Origin: Echinometra lucunter
Lineage: Eukaryota > Echinodermata > Echinoidea > Camarodonta > Echinometridae
Assembly: GCA_029962745.1 (NCBI GenBank)
Contig: CM057171.1
Location: 18,112,171-18,176,170 of the forward strand
DNA: 64,000 nucleotides
Direction: 5' to 3'
In this document: positions 54,990-64,000 of the stretch, in pieces
Numbering within the stretch: the first letter of the stretch is position 1
Layout: each line of letters opens with the position of its first letter
Position numbers and translations under genes: made by a program
The notes under the pieces: model-generated
Database searches by the model: none
Told to the model about the DNA's origin: nothing
Seen by the model: the letters and a program-made list of their open reading frames with translations, nothing else

Positions 54990-56600
54990 TCCCCGGGACA
55001 ATCTCATTCTTCTAAGTTCATGGTATTGATTATTGTGAGATGTTGTTAACAGGAGAATATGTCTTGATGTGGGAGTATTTGCATGTGATTACTGTAATAA
55101 GTTAATTCTGAAAAAAGGGGGTATCTAACCTTATTCAGCGTGCATCGGGAGAATTAAAATGAAAGAAAAAAGAATGGCAAAGAGCGAAGGAGATTTTGCG
55201 AAAACAAGGAATGGGGATTTACAGAGAATTTTTAACACAAGGCAAGATAAACCTTCAGTCTCTTCTTTGTTCCGGAAGAAACCTACAAAAATTTGTCCGC
55301 ACGAAATCCCTTTGAAAAAAAAAGAAGAAAGAAAGAAATCAATTCGTCAAAACAGGAAAAGGGGAAAGCGCATGCATAGGCAAGACCCGTTGTAAACAAA
55401 GTGAAGGTTTACCGCTGACATGTTTAGCATACAATGGCAATGAGCTTGCGCAGTCAAAACACGTGCGAGGCCTCATGATAAGCCCTGTTTGTCTCTGCCA
55501 ATCAGAAACGCAGAACGCGACTACGCCCATTCAAGCTCTCTGGCATAGGTGTTAAAGTGCTTGTCCGGTATTTGATTGAAGAAATGCACCACGTAGACAA
55601 CATGTTCTACTATTTTGTTTCATACGTTAAGAGTCTGAACATTTATCTAATGCTTGTGTTAATATTTTGCATTGACAAATGAATTGTTTGATATCATTAT
55701 ACCGTAAGTAGGTTGAGAAACAGATACAGAAAAAAAAAAGTACGACCATTTTCATTTGTGATTTTTTTTGTTGTAATCGCAGTAGCAAAAAATTAACTTA
55801 AGATGGATGGCAATTATGATAATATTCACAACAAATGAACTTATTTTCAGCTATCCAACCTTTTTTAAGGGGGTACAAAAAGAATTATTTATTGTTTTAT
55901 AATGCAAATATATGCTCTCTGTCTGGAAACCAAACAGGCAAAATGTGATACATGTATTAAATTGCAATGTGCCTTTTATAGTCAGGGTGGGGATTTTCTG
56001 CCCTGTATACGGCCCGGGCCTTTATCTCGCTTTGGCTAGCTGTTCTGTCAAGTCTTTTTTTTTTTTTAACAATCCCAACCAAATTATTTATTTCATGAAA
56101 TGGAATCGTGTTATTCTTTAGCAAACACTCAATAATTTTTATGTGTTTCCAAATTTAACATTCTTTTGAAAAAGTCTATTTTTTTACATACCCGAAGCAT
56201 CACTTTAAATTTTGTTACAAGGTGACTTTCAGGTACCAGCTGATTGTGAAGTCAGAGCGAGTGCGTCATAAAATAGACTGCTTGCCAGTCGCCTACAAAT
56301 GATGTGTTAATTGTTTCATTGGATATATAAAATAAAGTACATTACTCAGTTTTTTATTTACTAAAAACAAAATGATGTTATTTTTAAATCTGTAAATAAC
56401 ACTTGCAAATATTATTGGTTAATTCTGCTGGCTAAAGATTTATCTCTGACTGATAAAATTCTAATGACGCTTGTTGTCATTATTGCACTTGGCCAACGAA
56501 ATTCATTGCGAATCGATGTCGATGACTTGCGAGGGTCTAATTTAAATAAATGCATCACAGGGCCTCATTTTCTTTTACAAATTTCACTTTGATTGTAAGT
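54990..56600. other. Intergenic; possible CpG/CCAAT-bearing patch at 55360-55560
   Basis: Mostly AT-rich. The 55360-55560 patch has CACGTG, TTGCGCAGTC and CCAATCAGA, which could be promoter or enhancer motifs, but no exon is recognised next to it. Confidence 0.25.
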
Positions 56601-56689
56601 ATATTCTACTTCATTGTTCTATACTTGTTGAAAATGTAATATTTTCTGCTTATACTGATATGATGTGATTTGTTTTGCGGAGAGAGTCG

Positions 56690-56890
56690 TTTACATTGTC
56701 GTAACAACACAGCCATGACAGCTGCAGGCTGTGCAGCCTGTGCGAGGCCCAGTGGCAGTTGCGAAGCCTGTGCTGTCTCGCGGCGGTGTTTCTGGGAAGT
56801 CCAAGGACCAAGCGACGCGGCCGCGGGGCTCATAAAGCAAGTCTGGTTTTCCTATAACGTTAATTGGAGGAAATTTTTACCGGAGTAGAC
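56690..56890. other. GC-rich patch of unknown nature
   Basis: A CpG- and GC-rich island (GCGACGCGGCCGCGGGGC near 56811) in AT-rich DNA. The plus frame is open (MTAAGCAACARPSGSCEACA...), but with no family resemblance. Confidence 0.25.
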
Positions 56891-56966
56891 CTGGTAGACC
56901 AGAAGAATCTCTGTATAGCGCCTGGTGCACAGGACACAAGTTCGTCGATGCACCACCACTTACCAC

Positions 56967-56999
56967 AACAACAACAACAACAACAACAGCAGCAGCAGC

Positions 57000-57084
<85 letters not shown>
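56967..57084 (+). repeat. (CAA)n microsatellite
   Basis: CAA/CAG triplets for about 118 bp with rare interruptions (GCAGCAGCAG, CGA). The poly-Gln and poly-Cys frames have no supported gene around them. Confidence 0.9.
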
Positions 57085-58325
57085 TCCTATAACGTTAAAT
57101 GTCATGGCAAAATGACAAGAAATGTCTGAAATCACCAATTCAAATATAAATGATATTCTCATAGTCGGGTTAAATGTCACTGTAATGTTTGGTGTAGATA
57201 TTTATGTTCCTTTTAAAAAATTTTTTTTTAGGTAGGGGCCCTATTACTTCATTAAATAATTTAGTAATATCCTTTTAATTTTTCAACAAATTCCAGTGCA
57301 ACTGCAAGGTTTTAAAGAAAATCCCAAGATACAGAATAAAAGAGAACTAGATAAGTAATGTACCTGTGTATGTCTATGTGGAATTCAGACTGGCCAAATG
57401 TTTTGGTACTTGGCTGACCAGTCTGGCTCCTCTGGCCAAGAAGTTGCCCTCAACCTCAGATCTATTAAACTTGGAAAATATTCGCTTGATGAATTTTTGT
57501 ATTTCCATTTGAAACTCTTCTCTTCAACTTTTACAGCATGGAAAGGCAGTCTGCGTTTGCATATGTATGATCATTGTATCTAATACCTACCAGTCATATT
57601 ACCGACCTCTCCATAAAACATTGTATATTTTCGGAATTACGAGGACGTGTATCGCAGGGTCATCATTTCTGACATATTGATCTAATTGCGCTTGTCACCT
57701 GGAGCAACAGGCGTATCATGCGCTATCGGTCGCTTAGTTAGAGAAAGCTTAGTGCGCGCACAGCTAACTGCAGTTGTTTACTTCAACATCCCGCCTTTGT
57801 GTGCGACGATACCGTGATGTATAATCAGAATACACTGTACATGTATATTTAAGGTAAATCTCTGAAAATTCATTGTCCAGACACTTTTTAATGACAAAGA
57901 TAATGTGGATTTTGTAAGTTTTCAAAGATGTTTAGGGTCTACTTTGGGCATCTACACTGCGTCTTAACTACGTAATCTCCATAGGCGCGTCCACAAATTG
58001 TGCAGTTTTTACACGGAAAGCAGGAGATAAAAAATGTCTACCATGGAAAAATACCTTTAAGATGACATTTTCGAAGTTAAAATCTGTAAACTATACAAAT
58101 GTTAGTAATCAATAATATTTCCAGCATCATTTAGAATTGTACATGTGTTTGATTTCAAATATGGCTCATTTTTATCTAAATTTTGAATCAATTGCATTGA
58201 CAAATCGTAAGGTTGGTAAATAATAAGACACCATCTTTTTTTGTTAAAAAATTTGCAAGGCTTTATTGTTCTGATGGCCTTTGCAAATTAGCATAGATTC
58301 ATGACTTCAAAGTCAGTGGACTTTA

Positions 58326-58745
58326 TTAACCCATTCGTGACAGAGGTCCACATTTTGTGCTTTGACCTAATAACTTTTGATGCAGAGCCCTAAAAATCAT
58401 ACCAAATACATGAGCAGAAAGCAAAAAATTCTACACTTACTGTGCCCATTTTTGTTGCATCAATATTTGTTGTTTGATGCCGAAATTTTTTTAAAGGAAA
58501 ATAAGCATTAAAATCCTTAAATTGGCAATGTGATGAAAATGTTAAAATTACTGTTTTTCCCTGCAAATTGGCAACTTTATGACTTCTCATCATACATGTA
58601 CATTCTGTCAATTTATATTTATTTCAGATACATGATGTTTTATAAGAAAAATGTAGCAATAAAAGAAAAATGTTGGTGTTGCCAATTTGAAGAATAAAAG
58701 CTGATCAAATTAGACTTTAAATAATTCCTGTCACGAATGGGTTAA
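58326..58745. mobile_element. TTAA MITE family 1, copy C
   Basis: Same orientation as copy A, ends TTAACCCATTCGTGACAG and CTGTCACGAATGGGTTAA with both TTAA repeats intact. Confidence 0.87.
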
Positions 58746-59811
58746 GCAATATTTTCTCTATATGTCAGTAACATTTTGAGACATTTTATTGAGAATCTTT
58801 TCTGTGGTGGGATGGGAAACTGTTAAGTGGTCGGTAATAGGTACAGGCATCATACAAGCTGTTTGTCAGTAACATTATTTGCATTAAGGGCCATGTGTGA
58901 TGCCTTTACCGTGAGATTGAGATCAGATGAGATAAAACATGAAGAAATAAACTCAAATGTCGAAAAATAGCAAATGTGTCACTGTTTGCAAGGTGGTGGG
59001 GGAGGGGGGGGGGTGGAAGATTACATGGTGTTTAGCCTAAAAAATGTTTCACTTTGCATTGCACTAATAACAGCTAGTACAGCCTACACGCAAATATTAC
59101 ATGTACCCATGCAATACAGGTGTAGGGTTGTAAAATGATAAAGTTCATGCAGCAAACATAACATTCAGCAGCAAACAATCAGTCTCAAACGTAAGAGCAT
59201 CAAAACTTAACAGGAACTCAGGAACGAAAATCATGATGAAGGAGTCTGGTAGTTGTAGTCTCCATCTGTCTGTGTGTGTCTTTAATCTGTCCTTATTACA
59301 CATAAAAATGCTCTTTTATACATAAGGCTGCTTGGCCCACATCAAATTTGTAACCAAAGAAACATAACATACCGGTAATAAATATTCAAACTACTAAACC
59401 AATGAACATAGAGAAAATGGAAGGATCCAACTAAAATGTAACAACCTAATTCAACAACAGAACCAATCAGAAAATAACTAGGATGAAGATGAGTCAGTGA
59501 CTGGGTGATTATGTAATGAAGAATGTTCAACAAAAGAACCAGATGTGTGGATGGAATGAATGGGCACATCTGAATAGGAAAGGAATGAAGGTGACGAGAG
59601 AAGTAGGGCAGAGGCTGATGAGGAGAATGGCAACATAACATCTATTGAAACTTGAACTTAAATGAACTAATTCCAACTGAAGAACAGAAAAGGAATGTAA
59701 ACAAGGAGAAACCAAAATGACAAAATAGGCACCCTACACAGGCGTGTGAGGAAACTGTCCAGCGAATGAAAGATACTAGAATGGTACAAATGCTGTCATT
59801 GACAGGAAGGG

Positions 59812-60202
59812 TTAACCCATTTGTTACAGGAATTATTTAAAGCCTAATTTGATCAGCTTTTATTCTTCAAATTGGCAACACCAACATTTCATTTTATTGC
59901 TACATTTTTCTTAAAAAACGTCATGTATCTGAAATAAATATAAATTGACTGAATGTATAATGAAAGTCATAAAGTTGCCAATTTGCAGGGAAAAAAGGTA
60001 AATTTAACATTTTCATTGCATTGCCAATTTAAGGATTTTAATGCTTATTTTCCTTTTAAAAAATTTCAGCATCAAACAGCAAATATTGATGTAGAATTTT
60101 TTGCTCTTTCTGCTCATGTATTTGGTATGATTTTTAGGGCTTTGCATCAAAAGATATTAGGCCAAACCACAAAATGTGGACCCTCTGTCATGAATGGGTT
60201 AA
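59812..60202. mobile_element. TTAA MITE family 1, copy D
   Basis: Inverse orientation, ends TTAACCCATTTGTTACAG and CTGTCATGAATGGGTTAA. It is shorter than the others through an internal deletion around 60089. Only about 1 kb separates it from copy C. Confidence 0.85.
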
Positions 60203-62494
60203 ATCAGGGTAGCAGGGGAAATTGTGCAGAGTTCTTGCCCTGCATGTAAATGTCATGGCCATTGGGCATTGCAATCTGTCCTGTATTCATCATAACTGAC
60301 ATATGAAGATCAAACATTTATCCATCCCAGAGGTAGAAAACAGTTTGGTTATCAAAAACAATTCTTGTCCATGTGTAAAATTCTCTCTCAAAGCGCTTGT
60401 AAAGGTGAACATATGTGGGTTGATTCTTTGTCAACATCATGCATGTAGAATCTCTGTCGACAGGTCATCTTCCCATAAAAATATAGTTTTATCGACAAGC
60501 TTGGCGACAGAAGACCTGTCAAAGGCAGCACTACGTGTTATGAATATTTTTATGGTAAGATGGCAGCTGAAAGAAAAACATTGTTTGAATGAAGAGATTT
60601 TAAAAGACAAAAGATATTAATATCAAATGAATTTCTGCCAATTTTTTTTTTCTGTATCATGAGGTTTTTTGTTTTTTTTTCAATATTTTTCCCTCCACAG
60701 GGATTTTATTGATTTTCAGTCGCAACACATTAAGAAATACATATATATGCAAGGTACATCACATTTATACATTGTAAATACATTATACAATAATAATTGA
60801 AAATTATGCAAACAACAAATGCTTCTTGAACTGTCGGGTTGACAGAATATAAAACAATATTTTTAAGTGTATTCTTAATGAAGAAAAGGCGAAACAATAA
60901 ACATATACATGTACATTTATCATCTTTTGAATATTGGGGTATACAGTAACAGAGGTCTGACCACTGCAAGTTATTTGAGAAAATCTGGTTTTTACATACC
61001 AAATGATTACATGTACATGTATTAACTTAGTTTAAGGAAACTTTTGATGTTAGCTGACCCCCCTCCCCCCTTTTGTTACTTATGTGACGCATTTAAAAGA
61101 AGTGTTTATGACCCTTCAGCCACACAGCATTTCTTTCACCTGCAAAGCCATTATAGGATTTCATGGGGGGGGGGGCGATATTGAGTACTGTATGAGCACC
61201 CCTCTCTGCTGCACCCTGGGGGGGGGGAGATGCAGGGTGCAGGGAGGGGTTCAGAAGCTTTGATGTTTCTTAGTCATTGTTCCTTGTCTGCTTCTTATGT
61301 TCTCTCACCTTTTCCTCTTCTTGCTCAAGCTTTTTTAGAAGTGTATCTACATGTGTGTTCGGGGGGGGGGGGGGGGGGGGGCCTCCTCTACTGCCTCTGG
61401 GCCCTGGCTATGCTTCATATGACATTTCTTTAGTTTTGTATGACTTTGTTTTGTCTGAAAAGGCAATTGAAATCCATGTGCACGTACATGTGGACCTTAC
61501 TTGTGGATAACGTTCTTGTAGATAAATATGTATAATGATAACGCTGTATACATATCACAGTTGTTGGCAGGCAGCCTTTTTTAGTGCAAATATTCTTCTG
61601 GCAGACCTGTTAATATTGACTGTTTCAAATAAGAGCAAGAAGAGAGAGAGAGAGAGAGAGAGAGCAGACAGGACAGAGAGAGAGAGGGGGGGGGGGGAGT
61701 GGGAGGAGTTGGCAGGGGGGGGGGAGGGTGGTTCCAAGAAGAAATATTTTAAGTAAGAGTTACGGGTACATGTAAATGATAAAAGATGTACAGACATACT
61801 CAACAGAAAGAGAGGGGGGGGGGGGGGGAGAGTCAGATAAATGGAGGTGGGGTAGTGTAACCTTGCAATTATCAATATAATATCAGGGTAATATAAGAGA
61901 TACAATCAATCTTACAATCAATTGTATCTTTTTAGTACATGGTTTGTCATACATGTAGACTTACGATTGATATCAATTTTCAGATTGATTGTATTTTTTA
62001 TGTTACACCCCCCAGTTTTCATATACATGTACATGTACATCATGTATGAGATACATCGGATGAGAGAATACGAGGGTTGAAGAAGATGTGGACGTACGTA
62101 CGTACATGTACAAGATGCAGCTTATTTGAGAAAGTCACCTGAAGGTCATAATCATAGGCTGAGCGGTTTGAAGTCCACCTGCAATAAATTTGCAGAATAC
62201 TCCCGGTGTACATGATTATCAGTTGAATATGTGAGATTAGAGGACTTATTGCCACTTGTGCAAATTACCAAGATACAAATTAAATCATTTATAGGGATTA
62301 TTCGCAGTAGGCCTATATATTTTTACGTATTTGTAAAAAATGTCCTTTGTTCAAAGAAGGCCCTGAAGTGATCGGCCAAAGTGAACAAAATGTATGTACA
62401 TGTATTTGAATCACTTTTTGAATCTGATGCTAATGCTGATTACACTAGCTGCCCTTTGTTATTATTGGTGTACATGCACACTGTAAAAGTCAAC
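60203..62494. other. Intergenic; no gene recognised
   Basis: Holds an imperfect inverted pair (ACAGGTCATCTTCCCATAAA near 60460 against TTTTTATGGTAAGATGGCAG near 60548), G runs at 61165, 61218, 61361, 61687 and 61817, a (GA)n tract at 61641, and GTACATGTACATGTACAT repeats at 62023. Confidence 0.5.
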
Positions 62495-63085
62495 TTAAAG
62501 GAGAATGCAACCCAGGATCATTATGCTCTTAGTGAATAAAGATGACCAAGAAGAGTAAACAGTGAAAGTTTGAACAAAATCGGACAATCTGTTCAAGAGT
62601 TATGAATTTTGAAAGTTTAAGTAAATCCTTATTATGGGGATCCTTGTGTTGGCAACTTTGCCAGCATCTGTGATGTCATTGTGGACAACTCTCAATTCAT
62701 TTTGTACATAATAAAAAAAAAAAAAAATTGATTTATATGAAATTTCAAGTCGGAAATCAACATAATTCTTCCCAAAATGCTTGCAGAATTGATTTAGCCA
62801 TATCATACTCAAACAACAAATCAAAAGAATTTTCATTTTTCTTGAAAATAAAGAAAATGTTAAATTCTATATACAAAATGAATAGAGAGTTATCCACAAT
62901 GACATCACAGATGCAGGCAAAGTTGCCAATTCAAGGATCCGCATTATAAGGATTTACTTAAACTTTAAAAGTTCATAACTCTTGAACAGATTGTCCGATT
63001 TTCCTCAAACTTTCACTGTTCTACTCTTCTTGTTCTTCTTCATTCACAGGAAGCACACTGATGTCTGGGTTGCATTCTCCTTTAA
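62495..63085. mobile_element. TTAA MITE family 3, copy 2 (591 bp foldback)
   Basis: Same TTAA plus AGGAGAATGCAA ends and the same two-arm structure as the copy at 32420, in inverse orientation (outer sequence GACATCAGTGTGC-like now at the right). Confidence 0.85.
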
Positions 63086-63496
63086 AATTGAAATGAAGGC
63101 TTTTGTGCAGTTTGAGGAATTATTGTCGAGCTTTGATTTGATTTTGACGTTCACTTTTAATATGACAAGCCCACAGCTTTAATTTGGCAAAATTTCAGGG
63201 GGAAAGGGGAAAAAAAAATTGTGATTTCTGTAAATCGTACCATCCATGACCTCAAGGGTTAATGAGGACAAAACTACGAATTGCAGATCCAGTCTAAACT
63301 GGTTTGTGACTAGTCTGCTCTCAGAGACACTTTGCGACATGTGACCCGGTGAAGTCTATGAGTCAGTTGGGTGCAGAGGCTAACGAGAGGTGTTTCGTGC
63401 CAAGAAATAGACTGCCTGTTTTCTGGACTGCATGATTTCATAGCCCTGTGAAGTTAGTTGAAGTACAGTGGATATAAATGTAGATTAGATTTGTAT

Positions 63497-64000
63497 TTAA
63501 AGGGTAAGTCCACCCTAGAAATTTCACTGTTTCAATAAAAGGAGATAAATTTGAACAGCATTTTAAAAAAGAAATGAGCAAAATCGGTCAAGGAATAAGA
63601 AAATTACACTCATTTACATTTTCTAGTAAACTACTCTCGGCTCTGCAAATTGGCAACACTGATGACATCATATGCGAGCAGGTCTCCATTCACTTTGTAC
63701 ATGAAATTTCACATTTTCTCAATTTTCTTGGAAGTTACACATTTTCTAACCCCATAGTCAATGTATGTTCAGAAGAATTGCTTTTTACATACCATACTTT
63801 GACTATGGGGTAAGAAAATGTGTAACTTCCAAGAAAATTGAGAAATGTGAAATATCATGTACAAAGTGAATGGAGACCTGCTCCCATATGATGTCATCAG
63901 TGTTGCCAATTTGCAGAGCCGAGAGTAATTTACTAGAAAATTTAAATGTGTGTACTTTTCTTATTCTCTGACCGATTTTGCTCATTTCTTTTTTAAAATG
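63497..64000. mobile_element. TTAA MITE family 4, copy 2 (foldback, runs off the window)
   Basis: Starts TTAA AGGGTAAGTCCACC. The arm 63540-63770 is repeated in inverse from 63798 to the window end, both holding ATTTTGCTCATTTC-type sequence and the GATGACATCA core. The right terminus should lie within about 60 bp beyond 64000. Confidence 0.8.

Noticed and set aside
56860..57180. Poly-glutamine protein or poly-cysteine ORF
   Set aside because: Open only because of the CAA repeat; no flanking coding signal or splice structure.

Overview
The window reads as AT-rich, intron-rich animal DNA, most likely a marine invertebrate and probably an echinoderm (an inference from gene structure, repeat style and long G/C homopolymers; not proven). 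Two genes can be reconstructed exon by exon, and much of the rest is recognisable transposon debris.

Layout. (1) 1-9286: flank or distal intron of the first gene, holding a tRNA-Ser-type SINE, a Harbinger-like MITE, an inverted repeat, a tRNA-Met-type SINE and an unexplained coding-like patch. (2) 9287-28184, plus strand: at least 20 exons of a receptor-type protein tyrosine phosphatase resembling the vertebrate R3 (PTPRB-type) class. It has four recognisable FN3 domains, an extracellular juxtamembrane module with a furin-like site, one transmembrane helix and one intact catalytic domain. The 5' exons (signal peptide) are not identified. (3) 28185-34172: convergent intergenic DNA with several TTAA-flanked MITEs. 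(4) 39029-34173, minus strand: a complete six-coding-exon gene for the mitochondrial single-stranded DNA-binding protein (SSBP1, 145 residues), with MITEs and LINE 3' ends in its introns and a probable TATA-bearing promoter near 40.0 kb. (5) 40-64 kb: no confident host gene. It holds hAT-, MULE- and P-element-like non-autonomous elements, further TTAA MITEs, several other inverted-repeat families, and large microsatellites (GAA, CAA, GA, poly-G).

The phosphatase acts at the cell surface, pairing extracellular FN3 adhesion modules with cytoplasmic dephosphorylation of phosphotyrosine. SSBP1 acts in mitochondria on the lagging or displaced strand during mtDNA replication. The two genes converge but have no evident functional link.

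The items I consider most worth following are: at least four TTAA-flanked MITE families that share an internal word; a P-element-like relic with a frameshifted THAP domain and a nested 590-bp foldback; and tandem duplication of the 3' part of the exon that ends just before the catalytic serine-alanine-glycine loop of the phosphatase.
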